Source: Parvicella sp964387945 (lineage in GTDB: Bacteria; Bacteroidota; Bacteroidia; Flavobacteriales_D; Parvicellaceae). Taken from it: a stretch of 64,000 bases of DNA. The notes beneath the pieces were generated by a model. It saw only the letters and a list, made by a program, of their open reading frames with translations, did not search any database and was not told where the DNA came from. The position numbers were made by a program, and so were the translations under genes. Within the stretch, counting starts at the first letter, position 1; every line of letters starts with the position of its first letter. This document shows positions 35,479-45,451 of this stretch, piece after piece. The DNA lies in contig CAYLYX010000004.1 of assembly GCA_964387945.1 (NCBI GenBank), forward strand, positions 62,001-126,000, written 5' to 3'.

Positions 35479-36177
35479 TTAGAAATTCACGTTTAGATAT
35501 TTGGGTTTAACCCGGGTGTATTTTCTTTTTTGTATGGTAACTTTTCCTGTTCCCGAGTTTACCTTACAGATTTTTTGATAACAATACTTACCTCTTTTGT
35601 ACTTCTTCCAATTCTCATCAGGAATAGATATAAACTCCCATACAACAGCAGTGGAACGATTTGTATGATAGGAGGATAGTTCTTGGATATCACTTAACGG
35701 GATTTCATTCTTTATTAACGCTATTGATTCATACAGGTCATAGGTAGAAAGACTAAGGTTAGGAATCACATTTGGGTTTTGAATAATGCCGCTAGAGTCT
35801 AGTTTTAGATTAGATATTCCCAACCTTAAACCGTTAGATAGGTAATAGGAGATTGCGAGTTGATAATAAATATTTGGGAATGAGTTTTTTTTCTCTGCAG
35901 ATTCATTTCTATAAACCAGACAGATATAGCTAGTTTCTATAGATACCACAGAGTCGTTCAACAGACCTGATATTTGACCATGTAATCCTTTGAAAATTGC
36001 ATGAGGAAGCTCATTCAAAGTTTTGCAAGTCGTAATCGATGTATTGTCTCCTGAATTATAGCATTTTGAGCGAAATGCAAGTTCAGTAACCTTATTGGTA
36101 TCGATTTGTGCATTCGCTGAAAAGAATAGGACAGAAGTAATCGAAGATAGAAAGAGTTTAAGTAATTTGGTTTTCAT
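35479..36177 (-). CDS. Secreted protein of unknown function
   Basis: The 232-residue product has a signal peptide (about 1-23, FFSANAQ). The mature part begins IDTNKVTELAFRSKCYN and has few cysteines and no domain I know; the end is basic (QKRKYTRVKPKYLNVNF). Its ATG lies 20 bases inside the end of ade, so the two are likely co-transcribed; a functional link is not evident. Confidence 0.7.
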   Translation of the reverse strand: MKTKLLKLFLSSITSVLFFSANAQIDTNKVTELAFRSKCYNSGDNTSITTCKTLNELPHAIFKGLHGQISGLLNDSVVSIETSYICLVYRNESAEKKNSFPNIYYQLAISYYLSNGLRLGISNLKLDSSGIIQNPNVIPNLSLSTYDLYESIALIKNEIPLSDIQELSSYHTNRSTAVVWEFISIPDENWKKYKRGKYCYQKICKVNSGTGKVTIQKRKYTRVKPKYLNVNF

Positions 36178-37828
36178 TTCGAATCTTTCCTATTAGGGTT
36201 TTATCATGCATTAATTCCACAAATTCAAACTTCTCCCCATCAAACAAACCTTTATCCGACAGCTTTAACTTCGGGATCACCAACAAAGCACAAAACGATA
36301 GCGTCATGTATGGAGCAGATAGGGTAGCACCTAATTCCTTGGCACGTTGATCTAAAATTTCATACTCTCTACCAATTTCATAGCCGTCCTGATCGGTCAT
36401 GATGCCTGCAATTGGGAGTCCCACTACGTGTTTTTCCGCTCCATGCGCTAGGGAGATGCCTCCCTTTTCGGCAATCACCAAGTTGATGGCGCTTGTTAAG
36501 TCATGGTCATTCGTTCCTACAGCAATGATATTATGGCTGTCATGAGCCACGCAACTGGCAATCGCTCCTTCTTTCAGTCCAAAGTTTTGGATAAAAGCCA
36601 CGGCTGGTGGTGCGTCAAAATAGCGGTTGACGACCACAACTTTTAAAATATCTTTTTCTAAATTGGCAACAAGTTCACCCTTAACTGAAGGTAGTTGCTC
36701 GACTGCTTTTTCCGTAATCAACTGTCCATCTTCAACGACAATTACATTCACCTCTTTCGCTCTTGATGCTTTTACAATTAGTTGGTCTTGCGTAATTGGC
36801 GAACAATTAAAATTGTTCAGGATTTCAGTGTCCACTTTTTGAATAGAAGATTTGCCGTATTCCGCTACGAGTTTTCCATCAATGTACGTTTGTAGCACTT
36901 CAAAGTCGGTTAAGTCTCTCACTACGCAAAAATCAGCAGGATCACCCGTACGAATCAGTCCAATGTCCATACGGTAGTGTTCTATGGGATTTTTACTGGC
37001 TGCTCGAAGCACGTTAAAGAGATCACAACCTTTACCAATAGCACGAGCTACCAATTGATTGATATGTCCTCGCATTAAATCATTGGGATGTTTGTCATCA
37101 GAGCACAACATGACCTTTTCTGGATATTCATCAATCAAAGTATACAAGGCTTCAAAGTTTTTGGCCGCACTTCCCTCACGAATGATGATTTTCATACCGT
37201 GCTTAAGTTTGTGTAACGCCTCTTCTTTGGTAAAACACTCATGGTCTGTAGTGATTCCAGCACTAATGTAGTTGATTGCATCTTCTCCCATCACACCGGG
37301 AGCATGTCCGTCTACTTCTTTGTTGAGTCGATGAGCCAATTCAATCTTAGCCATGACCTCAGGGTCTCGGTTGATCACGCCTGGAAAGTTCATGACCTCA
37401 GCAAGGTAGTTGACGCGAGGTAATTGAAAGAGCTCCTCAATGTCTTCTACGGTTATGGTAGCTCCTGCAGTTTCAAAAGTCGTAGCTGGCACACAAGAGG
37501 GAGCACCAAAATGAAACTTGAAAGGTGTTTTTAAACCGTTTTCAATCATGAATTTCACACCTTCTTTACCTAAGACATTCCCAATCTCATGTGGATCAGA
37601 AATAGTCCCCACAGTACCATGACAAACGGCTAGCCGAGCAAACTCAACAGGAGTGAGCATCGAACTTTCTACATGGACGTGAGCGTCCACAAAGCCTGGA
37701 ATGATGAAGTGATCTGTATCTACCGAATGTCGATCTATTTTCGTAATAATACCTTCGTGAAAGTGAATGCTCCCTTCGTAAATTTCCTTTAGGTTAACAT
37801 CGACAATTTTTCCTTCAACAATATTCAT
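36158..37828 (-). CDS. ade: Adenine deaminase
   Basis: The 556-residue product matches bacterial Ade, which converts adenine to hypoxanthine for purine salvage. It has the amidohydrolase metal site HVHVESSMLTPVEF, the region HGTVGTISDPHEIGNV, DGHAPGVMGEDAINY, DHECFTKEEA and LCSDDKHPNDL, and the C-terminal adenine deaminase domain with AVGTNDHDLTSAINLV and GGISLAHG. Length is typical. Confidence 0.95.
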   Translation of the reverse strand: MNIVEGKIVDVNLKEIYEGSIHFHEGIITKIDRHSVDTDHFIIPGFVDAHVHVESSMLTPVEFARLAVCHGTVGTISDPHEIGNVLGKEGVKFMIENGLKTPFKFHFGAPSCVPATTFETAGATITVEDIEELFQLPRVNYLAEVMNFPGVINRDPEVMAKIELAHRLNKEVDGHAPGVMGEDAINYISAGITTDHECFTKEEALHKLKHGMKIIIREGSAAKNFEALYTLIDEYPEKVMLCSDDKHPNDLMRGHINQLVARAIGKGCDLFNVLRAASKNPIEHYRMDIGLIRTGDPADFCVVRDLTDFEVLQTYIDGKLVAEYGKSSIQKVDTEILNNFNCSPITQDQLIVKASRAKEVNVIVVEDGQLITEKAVEQLPSVKGELVANLEKDILKVVVVNRYFDAPPAVAFIQNFGLKEGAIASCVAHDSHNIIAVGTNDHDLTSAINLVIAEKGGISLAHGAEKHVVGLPIAGIMTDQDGYEIGREYEILDQRAKELGATLSAPYMTLSFCALLVIPKLKLSDKGLFDGEKFEFVELMHDKTLIGKIRNENQIT

Positions 37829-37913
37829 CTCTTCCGTTTAGGCAACAATGATAAGCATAAGAAAGATAAATCGAGAACCGATAATCGGCAGAAAAACAAC
37901 AGAGAATTGTGGG

Positions 37914-38546
37914 TTACTGCGCACTTTGATACTGATTCACCCAATTGGGGTCATTAATGTCGTTAAAGATTTTCAGCATATCGTCTCCATAGAAAAATCC
38001 CGTGTAATGATCTACACCATATCCTTTTAAGATGTCCATCTGCGCATCACTGGGGTAGGTTTTATTAGCGGCTAATCCATCTACACGCATACCATCAGAA
38101 GGTGTACAGCCTTCTGGACACTCCGGATTTCTACTATAACGTAAAGTCCAAAGATCATCAAGACGATAAACATCCAACGGATTGCAGTCTCCCTTGTGCC
38201 AATAATATTGATAGAAGCACGAATCCGACTGCACCGACTGCTGAAAGAGATTAACGCCTTGAGGGTTAGCTTTTGAATACATTTCTCCTTTCATCTGAAG
38301 AATAAAGTTTTTCTCTGTCATGGGAGTTTTGTAAACAATTTTACCGTTGTAAACGGTCACAACCCAATACGTCACTAAGCTAGAGTTAGCACTAGGTTGT
38401 AGCGTAAAGGCAAAAGCATACTGTGCCGTCAAAGGTTCTTCCTCAACACATGGCTCATCATAGTGAGAAAAACTACTGAACAGGAAGAAACAACTCACCA
38501 ATAAGCAAGTAGTAATGTATCCTATTTCAAAATGACGTTTGTTCAC
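37914..38546 (-). CDS. Secreted protein of unknown function
   Basis: The 210-residue product has an N-terminal hydrophobic segment (about 10-28) that may be a signal peptide or anchor. The mature part is rich in Cys, Tyr and Asp, with CFYQYYWHKGDCNPLDVY and NPECPEGCTPSDG, so disulfides outside the cytoplasm are likely. No family is recognised. The apparent start is GTG. Confidence 0.65.
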   Translation of the reverse strand: MNKRHFEIGYITTCLLVSCFFLFSSFSHYDEPCVEEEPLTAQYAFAFTLQPSANSSLVTYWVVTVYNGKIVYKTPMTEKNFILQMKGEMYSKANPQGVNLFQQSVQSDSCFYQYYWHKGDCNPLDVYRLDDLWTLRYSRNPECPEGCTPSDGMRVDGLAANKTYPSDAQMDILKGYGVDHYTGFFYGDDMLKIFNDINDPNWVNQYQSAQ

Positions 38547-38657
38547 AACAATGCGGTTTTACCTAAACTAAAAATAGTAGATAAAGCATTGAAATCCAAG
38601 AATTTTGGATAAAACCTTGAAAGTGAAGGATAAAGACCTACTTTTTAGGGTGAAATC

Positions 38658-39614
38658 TTATTTGTCAAAGTAGATCGAATAACCGTCTTCAAACCCCATT
38701 TGACGCAAACTTTGACCTCCAACATTCCATCTTACGGTTGCGTCAATCGAATCGGAGTCTTTAAAGCCTTCCGAACCGATTGCTTCGTTGATTACTTTTG
38801 TAACGTCTTCTTTGTCCATGTCTAGCAATACTAAAGCACCTTCGCAATCATAGAAATAGTCGATGATTAGTGAAGTTAATTTGCTATTGTCATCATACGT
38901 GTAGGTTGCCGTAGCCCAAAGTCCATCGTATTCTTTGTAGAAAGATTCACCGTTTCCAGTAATCGTTTGCATTTGAGATTTGGTTGTTGAACCAATTTTG
39001 ATGGCACCACTTTTCATGTTTGCGACAAAAATCTCTTTTAGATCCTTCTTAAGGTTGTAAAAATCGCCTACACACGAGATGTCTAGTGATCCATCTCCGG
39101 ATGACGGGGGATCAACATAGATTGAGTAGCCATCCTCAAACAGGTCGCAAGAAACTTTCATATCTCCCACATTCCAGTCGTAGAAACCTGTTGAAATAGT
39201 GATGGGTTCACCAAAAATACTTTTCATCAATTCAAAGGTTGCGTCACAGTCTTTTGCCGCCTTACCTCTTTGGTCTTCATCGTAAAACGTAAAGCATTTG
39301 AATTCGTTTAGAACACCGTCTTCAAAATACCATTCAGCATCAAAAGAGAAGCCTGCGAATGTTTTACCTACAGCAATTTTTCCATCTGTTTCCGTAAAGT
39401 ATTTACCGATGATGGATTTTACACCATCTGGAGTGGTTGTACCGATTACAAAATTACCATTTTTAAAACCTTTCATGTATGTTTTTAGGTAGTCCTCTGC
39501 ATCATTGGGAGCCACCATCTCGGTTTCTGGGGCCGAACTAAAACTTGCGATTGGGGCGGTAGCTAGAACGACTGCAAATAAAGCTGTCAAAAGGGAAAAT
39601 CTATACATCTTCAT
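38658..39614 (-). CDS. Secreted protein with two copies of an unknown domain
   Basis: The 318-residue product has a signal peptide (about 1-24) and two related domains of about 130 residues. The first (about 42-172) ends CDLFEDGYSIYVDPP; the second (about 190-318) ends LRQMGFEDGYSIYFDK. Both open with a helix before GxxxIGxTT (NFVIGTTT and AIKIGSTT). The pattern resembles repeated BLIP/PepSY-like sensor folds only loosely. The function is unknown. A TAAATTTG box lies 22 bases upstream of the ATG. Confidence 0.72.
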   Translation of the reverse strand: MKMYRFSLLTALFAVVLATAPIASFSSAPETEMVAPNDAEDYLKTYMKGFKNGNFVIGTTTPDGVKSIIGKYFTETDGKIAVGKTFAGFSFDAEWYFEDGVLNEFKCFTFYDEDQRGKAAKDCDATFELMKSIFGEPITISTGFYDWNVGDMKVSCDLFEDGYSIYVDPPSSGDGSLDISCVGDFYNLKKDLKEIFVANMKSGAIKIGSTTKSQMQTITGNGESFYKEYDGLWATATYTYDDNSKLTSLIIDYFYDCEGALVLLDMDKEDVTKVINEAIGSEGFKDSDSIDATVRWNVGGQSLRQMGFEDGYSIYFDK

Positions 39615-39636
39615 AGTTTGAATTATTATTAAAAAT

Positions 39637-39644
39637 CAAATTTA
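39637..39644 (-). promoter_or_regulatory. -7 box TAAATTTG of the duplicated-domain gene
   Basis: TAAATTTG on the minus strand matches TAnnTTTG, 22 bases before the ATG at 39614. Confidence 0.5.
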
Positions 39645-39681
39645 TGAAAATATACTGTTGTTGATTCCTGAAATGGATGAA

Positions 39682-40443
39682 TTAAACTAATCTTCGGATC
39701 AGTCGCATTTTATGGGTGTATCTTTTTAGTGTTTGATCAAAAATCCCTTGACTATCCAATAGGTCAATTTTTACACGGCCAGAGGCGTGAATAATCTTTC
39801 CGGGTTCGGTAACGATTCCAACATGTGTGATTCGACCTTCCTCGTTGTCAAAAAAAGCAAGATCTCCGGGTTCTGACGTTTCTACAAAAGGCACATCGTA
39901 ACCATGTTCCGCCTGTTGGTAAGCGTCACGCGGCAGTTGAAAACCACAAAGTTTGTAAACGATTTGCGCAAAGCCACTGCAGTCAATGCCAAACGGACTT
40001 CTGCCTCCCCACAGATAAGGAGTGTTGAGATAACTCAAGGCATAGTTCATCAGTTTCTCTGGTGTGGCTTGGTTGATGTCTCCATGAAATTTTGCTCGTT
40101 CATCCCTGATCCGAATATCTCCCTGGTGTAAATAAGGTAGAACAGCTCCTTTGGTAATATTGGTGTTCTCTTCGTTCAACACTACTTGACCTGTTAAACT
40201 GGCGCACATTGGAAACTCGTTGAGGCTTAGCTCATCGTATTCTTTACCCGTAATCTCAAAAAATTGTTTGCTACAAATCCAGCCTTCGTATTGATCAAAA
40301 TGGTTTCTGATTTTCATCCATTTCTCTTGTTCTTCGAGCACTTCGTAGTGATCACCAAAGAGGAGTTGAGAGATAATTTCTGCTTTGTCAGAACCTTCCG
40401 CTCTGATAGGTATAATAGCGAGTTTGGCAAAACCGTAGGACAT
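39682..40443 (-). CDS. C40-family NlpC/P60 peptidase with SH3 domain
   Basis: The 253-residue product has a bacterial SH3 domain (about 5-70) and a further SH3-like segment, then an NlpC/P60 domain (about 125-253). The catalytic Cys is in FGIDCSGFAQIVY, the His in RITHVGIVT and the third residue in IIHASGRV. It should cut gamma-D-Glu-mDAP or similar bonds in peptidoglycan. No signal peptide is seen, so it may act on imported muropeptides, as YkfC-type enzymes do. Confidence 0.9.
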   Translation of the reverse strand: MSYGFAKLAIIPIRAEGSDKAEIISQLLFGDHYEVLEEQEKWMKIRNHFDQYEGWICSKQFFEITGKEYDELSLNEFPMCASLTGQVVLNEENTNITKGAVLPYLHQGDIRIRDERAKFHGDINQATPEKLMNYALSYLNTPYLWGGRSPFGIDCSGFAQIVYKLCGFQLPRDAYQQAEHGYDVPFVETSEPGDLAFFDNEEGRITHVGIVTEPGKIIHASGRVKIDLLDSQGIFDQTLKRYTHKMRLIRRLV

Positions 40444-40489
40444 AATGTGATGAATAAGTTCAAAACAAACTTACCGAGAAAATGCATTA

Positions 40490-40509
40490 AACCTCGTTGA
40501 CAAGAGGTT
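40490..40509 (-). terminator. Short hairpin after the VOC gene
   Basis: AACCTC and GAGGTT form a 6-bp stem with an 8-base loop, followed on the minus strand by TTTAAT. It is weak, but lies between the end of the VOC gene and the NlpC/P60 start. Confidence 0.35.
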
Positions 40510-40537
40510 ACTTTTCAACGAAGAAATGGTGATTAGC

Positions 40538-40909
40538 TTACACGTGCTGGTCAATCAAGATCACGTTTCCATCAGGGTCGGCTACTAGCAAATGTTCAGG
40601 GCCGCTAGAGTCTTCATTGGCTGTTTTGAGCAGGGAAATACCTTTTTCCTGAAGATCTTTCTGAATAGCTCTCACATCATCAAAGTTTTCCACGTTCTGA
40701 GCATTTTGATCCCAACCTGGATTGAAGGTGAGTAGGTTGTCTTCAAACATCCCCTGAAAAAGACCAATCAATGTGTCTTGGTTTTTCATGATGAGGTAGT
40801 TCTTTTCCATGTCACCTGCGAAGGTTTCAAACCCTAGTTTTTCGTAAAACTCTTTAGATGTCTTCAAGTCTTTTACGGCAAGACTAACCGAAAATGCTCC
40901 TAATTTCAT
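40538..40909 (-). CDS. VOC (glyoxalase-fold) family protein
   Basis: The 123-residue product has one VOC repeat pair: SVSLAVKDLKTSKEFYEKLGFE at the start and LLVADPDGNVILIDQH at the end. Such single-domain proteins dimerise and can be dioxygenases, lyases or resistance proteins; substrate cannot be told. It is small and complete. Confidence 0.88.
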   Translation of the reverse strand: MKLGAFSVSLAVKDLKTSKEFYEKLGFETFAGDMEKNYLIMKNQDTLIGLFQGMFEDNLLTFNPGWDQNAQNVENFDDVRAIQKDLQEKGISLLKTANEDSSGPEHLLVADPDGNVILIDQHV

Positions 40910-40940
40910 AGTTGTGTTGTTTTGGATTTAAAGGTACGAC

Positions 40941-43238
40941 CTATTGGCAAGAACTACAAAAATCAACCTTTAGTTCTTCCACGCGTTGAATTTGAAATTG
41001 TTTATCTAACCATTTACAGTATTTGGTTTGATTGGATTTTTTGGCAGACATCATGTATCCAAAATAAGCTTCGGGATCCAAGATGTTTCTAATAAGTGTA
41101 GCGGTCTTTGCCAAGACAAACAAACCTCTCTCCGGCAATGTTTCAATATCGTGGTAAGGTGCGAGGATGTCCACAGCCAGTCTAAACTTATGAAAATGAT
41201 TGCAAAACAAGGCAAGGTCAGTCGCTTCCTGTGGAGTTAACAAGTCTTCATCAAGTAATCCACGAATGCGATCAAAATACTCGTTTTTCATATCCCATTT
41301 GTTGTGTGCAACATAATAGTGTATACCGGATAATAGAATGTTGATTTGCAACAGTCTTACATCTCTCACGTCAATGATGGTTGTATCCAGCTGTTTAGAA
41401 GCCTCAAAGAGCTCCTCTGGTTCCATGGTTATTGCTACTCCTTTGGTAGCATAGCTCCTTGAGAATTTAGAAAACCAGTAGTTGGTCAAAAATGCACCAA
41501 AATTAAAGAGTTGCAAACTGTTTTCTTCGTCAATACCATCTGCCAGTAATTGAGTGAATAACGTGGAGTCAATACCATTAAAAGATCGACTACTTGTCAT
41601 TGCTCCATAAAGGTTAGTACGTAGTTCCTTTTTTGTCCAAATGGAGTCAATCAGTTCGTAATAAAGGTATTCATTTCCGAATATGTAGTCTTCTGCAAGA
41701 AGTTTGTTCCAATGCAGGCTATGAATCGATAGGGAGCTGTCAAATCGTTGAGCAAGCATAAAATCATTGGCATTTCTTACGGTCAAAGTTGTATCGTAAG
41801 AAGCGTATAAATGGGTTGCGCGCTGCTGGTAAAGAAGCGTATCAAAAAAAGGAGTTTTATTATTTTTCAAGTAGGCCTTTACTTCTTTTTTAGACAAACC
41901 TTCCAGCTCTTTAATGTTAAGAGAGTCGATCTGCTCATACATCATTGACCAATTTTCAGCCGTATCGATCTGGACCTCGCGAATGAAAGGAAAAGCTTGG
42001 TCGACTAACTTGCGGGCAATATCATATCTTTTTTCTAAGAGTTTGTCATTCATCCATCGCTTACCTTCCACAGAGGCAAAACACTGTATATTAACACTCT
42101 TGATGTAGTGTTGAAATTGACTCAAACGAACTAATTCATCCATGTTTAGAGCAGCGTAATCTTCTCCGCTTCTTTCGTAGTATAATTCAAGATGAAATGT
42201 ATCTCCGATCAAAACTTCTTTCTGATGAGTTGAATCAGAAGACAGCGTGTCTTCTTCATGATAAATGCGATGAGGAATTAGCGGTATGATGTCACTCGGT
42301 ACTTCAGTAGGGACAGAATAATCGCATAATTTATTGTCATTGATGATAATCACATTCGCATCCCATTGTTTGCTCGTTAGGTACTTTGGAGCATGACCTA
42401 TTTTTACCAAGATTTTCTTAGGATTACCTGACAAATTGTTGCGAAACAAGTCGAATTTGTAAACGGGTTGCTGCATTTCGCCATCGTGAATCACCGAGCT
42501 GTGAAACTGATTTTCTCGGTGGCAGGGCAGTTGTTCTCTCAATACAATGTCAATAGCGATTCCATCGTTATCGTTGGCGATGACCTTTTTGAAGAATTCA
42601 ATATCATGGAATTCAAAATAGATAGAGTCTCCGTATTGGGCGACACTGTTGGCAAAAAACATTGTTTCGTAGGTCACGGGTTCATCCTTGCAAGTAAACT
42701 CTGCAGGTCTAACACCCCACGCGAAGTCAGGGTTTTTAAATTCTTTTGGAAGCCTAATTTGATCAGAAGAAAAGACTTGAACTCCATAGACATTTCCATT
42801 GCTTGATTTACGGTGGGAGAAACCCATTTTTGTGAAATGAGGATAGATCATGTTCTCGTAGTGTTTTGGAGAATTGTACCAAGCATCGAAAAGTGCTGTC
42901 GCGATTTTGTAATTCTTTTCGGGATCATCCTTCTTTGCTGGAGGTACGAATGCAACATTTTCGCCTACATAGGTTCGGTTACCGCCAAAGAAGATAACAC
43001 GTTCGTAAGGAGTTTCCTTACGATAAGTTTCCTGAAAATGAGTCAATTCATTTTTCCAAGCAATGTAAAACACATGGTCTTCAGCAGCTTGCCTCAGAGT
43101 TTTGTCAGAAACCAAACGTTTGACACCAACACTATCTCTAAGATGATTGACATGTTCCAAAAGGAATTCATCTACACTTTTTTGTCCAATTGTAGAAATT
43201 GTAATCAGCAGCAATATAAGAATTGTTATATTCTTCAA
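40941..43238 (-). CDS. CAP-domain protein with OmpA-like region, secreted
   Basis: The 765-residue product has a signal peptide (about 1-18, STIGQ) and a CAP/SCP domain (about 22-165; the pattern LLEHVNHLRDSVG, HVFYIAWKNELTHFQ and AWYNSPKHYENMIYPHFTKMG). A middle region (about 355-450) reads SVNIQCFASVEGKRWMND...RYDIARKLV, which resembles an OmpA-type peptidoglycan-binding segment. The last 300 residues are helical and unassigned. The start is TTG; no ATG is available near the signal peptide. It is likely an envelope protein. Confidence 0.78.
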   Translation of the reverse strand: MKNITILILLLITISTIGQKSVDEFLLEHVNHLRDSVGVKRLVSDKTLRQAAEDHVFYIAWKNELTHFQETYRKETPYERVIFFGGNRTYVGENVAFVPPAKKDDPEKNYKIATALFDAWYNSPKHYENMIYPHFTKMGFSHRKSSNGNVYGVQVFSSDQIRLPKEFKNPDFAWGVRPAEFTCKDEPVTYETMFFANSVAQYGDSIYFEFHDIEFFKKVIANDNDGIAIDIVLREQLPCHRENQFHSSVIHDGEMQQPVYKFDLFRNNLSGNPKKILVKIGHAPKYLTSKQWDANVIIINDNKLCDYSVPTEVPSDIIPLIPHRIYHEEDTLSSDSTHQKEVLIGDTFHLELYYERSGEDYAALNMDELVRLSQFQHYIKSVNIQCFASVEGKRWMNDKLLEKRYDIARKLVDQAFPFIREVQIDTAENWSMMYEQIDSLNIKELEGLSKKEVKAYLKNNKTPFFDTLLYQQRATHLYASYDTTLTVRNANDFMLAQRFDSSLSIHSLHWNKLLAEDYIFGNEYLYYELIDSIWTKKELRTNLYGAMTSSRSFNGIDSTLFTQLLADGIDEENSLQLFNFGAFLTNYWFSKFSRSYATKGVAITMEPEELFEASKQLDTTIIDVRDVRLLQINILLSGIHYYVAHNKWDMKNEYFDRIRGLLDEDLLTPQEATDLALFCNHFHKFRLAVDILAPYHDIETLPERGLFVLAKTATLIRNILDPEAYFGYMMSAKKSNQTKYCKWLDKQFQIQRVEELKVDFCSSCQ

Positions 43239-43354
43239 ATCAATTGATTTTCTCTAAAGGTAGGAATAAGATCTTTTGCGTTCAAGTAGTAATGAGCCAG
43301 CTGTATCGCCAGAACTTTTTAAAGCTGTTTTCAATCAAGCAAAGGCATCTGGAG

Positions 43355-43894
43355 CTAATCATTCAACTTAAAACTGCTCAGAACTCTTTCTGAAATATCT
43401 GCATAATCGTCATACCTATTCTCATCCGAAGTAAAAGTGAGAACGTATGCATTGGGCGATATAATTGCGCAATATTGATGACATTTGAGAGATTTACCGC
43501 TGAACGTTCCAGTGTATATGAGATTAACAACTACACGACCATTAACCTTCTTTTTGTCTGAAAGAATAAGGTGCCCATCAGGAATCATTGTCTTTATTTG
43601 TTGTTCAGATATATTGATATAATCATCAATCGTTACATCCCCGATCTCCTGGATGAGAATATTAAAATTCTCAAGAAAATCATCTGTTGTATACTCCTTA
43701 GGACTCCTAATAGTGGCATCTAGCCCAGGAGCAGTAATATCAGTACTTAAAATCCAAGTTTCTGGATATTCTAAACTGTAGCCATTTCCTTCAAATAGGA
43801 GGTATTCTCCATTAAAATTGACCTCTCTACGGTTGTTTTCGCAAGAAACGAGAAATAGAAGAAGCAAGGCAGGTACAATAAGTTGTCGATACAT
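43355..43894 (-). CDS. Lipoprotein with PsbP/DcrB-like fold
   Basis: The 179-residue product has a lipoprotein signal (MYRQLIVPALLLLFLVSC, Cys at 18). The mature part includes GYSLEYPETWILS and ends ERVLSSFKLND, the pattern of PsbP/DcrB-like single-domain proteins. The function is unknown. It starts three bases after glmM and is likely in its operon. Confidence 0.78.
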   Translation of the reverse strand: MYRQLIVPALLLLFLVSCENNRREVNFNGEYLLFEGNGYSLEYPETWILSTDITAPGLDATIRSPKEYTTDDFLENFNILIQEIGDVTIDDYINISEQQIKTMIPDGHLILSDKKKVNGRVVVNLIYTGTFSGKSLKCHQYCAIISPNAYVLTFTSDENRYDDYADISERVLSSFKLND

Positions 43895-43897
43895 CGG

Positions 43898-45292
43898 TTA
43901 AACCCCTGCCAATTCCCCCAATTCTCTCACAAATCGCTGTCCAAGCTCATTCGCCTTTTCCTTGGAAACACTTTCGGCATAAATACGAATGATGGGTTCT
44001 GTATTGCTTTTGCGCATGTGTACCCATTCATTACCCAGTTCAATTTTTACACCATCGATGGTATTAATGGGCTGTCCTTCATACTTGGATTTGATATCAG
44101 CTAGCACTTGATCGACATCTATACTCGGAGTGAGCTGGATTTTATTTTTAGAAATCGTGTATTCGGGATAGGTTGCTTTTAGCGCTGAAACTCTACCACC
44201 AAACTTGGCGAGTTGGGTTAAGAATAATCCGATGCCAACCAAAGCATCTCTTCCGTAGTGAACTTCTGGGTAGATAATTCCTCCATTTCCTTCCCCTCCA
44301 ATAATGGCATTGGTTTCTTTCATTTTAGTCACCACGTTGACTTCACCTACCGCAGCAGCAGTATAGCTGCAGCCATGTTTCTCTGTAACATCGCGTAAGG
44401 CTCTTGTGCTGGAAAGATTAGAAACCGTATTTCCTTTTTGTTGTGAAAGAACATAATCGCTAATCGCGACAAGTGTGTATTCTTCACCAAACATGCTGCC
44501 ATCCTCACAAACAAAAGCTAGTCGATCTACATCTGGGTCGACAACAATTCCAAGATCAGCTTTTTGATCTTTAATCACATTTGCAATTTCACCCAGATTT
44601 TCAGGCAATGGCTCCGGATTGTGCGGAAACTCACCCGTAGGTTGATCATAAAGTGAAATAACATTTTTTACCCCTAGTTGTTTGAGTAACTCAGGAACAT
44701 AGATTCCTCCAGTGCTATTCACAGAATCACAGGCAACGGTAAAGTTAGCGGCTGCAATCGCCTCTACATCTACTAGCGGTAGATTCTTGATGATATCAAT
44801 GTGTTTTTGCAAATAAGAATCATCTCTTGTGACTTTGCCTAGTTCATCAACCGCTGCGTAGGTGTATGCACTATTACTAGCAATTTCAAGCAATTGTTGA
44901 CCATCCGCAGCAGAAATAAATTCTCCTTTTTCGTTGAGTAATTTTAGTGCATTCCACTGTTTGGGATTGTGACTGGCCGTGAGAATAATACCACCTTGAG
45001 CCTTTTCCATCGGAACAGCAATTTCAACGGTTGGTGTAGTAGAAAAATCGAGATCCACCACATCGATGCCCAGACCTTGAAGCGTTCCAATGCAAATGTT
45101 CTTTACCATTTCTCCCGAAATTCGAGCGTCACGACCTACTACGACTTTCAATGTTTTAAGGGAAGGATGGTTGCTTTTTAGCCAGGTTCCGTATGCTGAA
45201 GTGAATTTCACAATGTCCAGTGGCGTCAAACCGTTGTCTGGTTCTCCTCCAATCGTTCCTCTAATTCCTGAAATGGATTTTATTAATGTCAT
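43898..45292 (-). CDS. glmM: Phosphoglucosamine mutase
   Basis: The 464-residue product is an alpha-D-phosphohexomutase with the phosphoserine loop GIILTASHNPKQWNALK, the metal loop VDPDVDRLAFV and the sugar-binding loop GGEGNGGIIYPEV. The C-terminal phosphate site is RKSNTEPIIRIYAE. It is assigned GlmM, which makes glucosamine-1-phosphate for peptidoglycan and LPS, by length and loops; phosphomannomutase activity cannot be excluded. Confidence 0.85.
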   Translation of the reverse strand: MTLIKSISGIRGTIGGEPDNGLTPLDIVKFTSAYGTWLKSNHPSLKTLKVVVGRDARISGEMVKNICIGTLQGLGIDVVDLDFSTTPTVEIAVPMEKAQGGIILTASHNPKQWNALKLLNEKGEFISAADGQQLLEIASNSAYTYAAVDELGKVTRDDSYLQKHIDIIKNLPLVDVEAIAAANFTVACDSVNSTGGIYVPELLKQLGVKNVISLYDQPTGEFPHNPEPLPENLGEIANVIKDQKADLGIVVDPDVDRLAFVCEDGSMFGEEYTLVAISDYVLSQQKGNTVSNLSSTRALRDVTEKHGCSYTAAAVGEVNVVTKMKETNAIIGGEGNGGIIYPEVHYGRDALVGIGLFLTQLAKFGGRVSALKATYPEYTISKNKIQLTPSIDVDQVLADIKSKYEGQPINTIDGVKIELGNEWVHMRKSNTEPIIRIYAESVSKEKANELGQRFVRELGELAGV

Positions 45293-45451
45293 GTTCTTTC
45301 TTATTTAGGTTTACGAATGTAAAAAATGCACTATTGCTAACCTCCCTGAATAATTAAAAGTTTTCCACCACTTCGTTTTTTACGCAGGGTTGTTAACTAA
45401 TTTTTGCAATGCACGAAAATTGTGGTCTGAATATTGATTTCTTTGCAGGCG

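Noticed and set aside
43239..43354. Possible RNA element in the gap before the CAP-domain gene.
   Set aside because: No stable hairpin, repeat or ORF was found; the sequence contains only a TACCTTTA-like box for the minus-strand gene.
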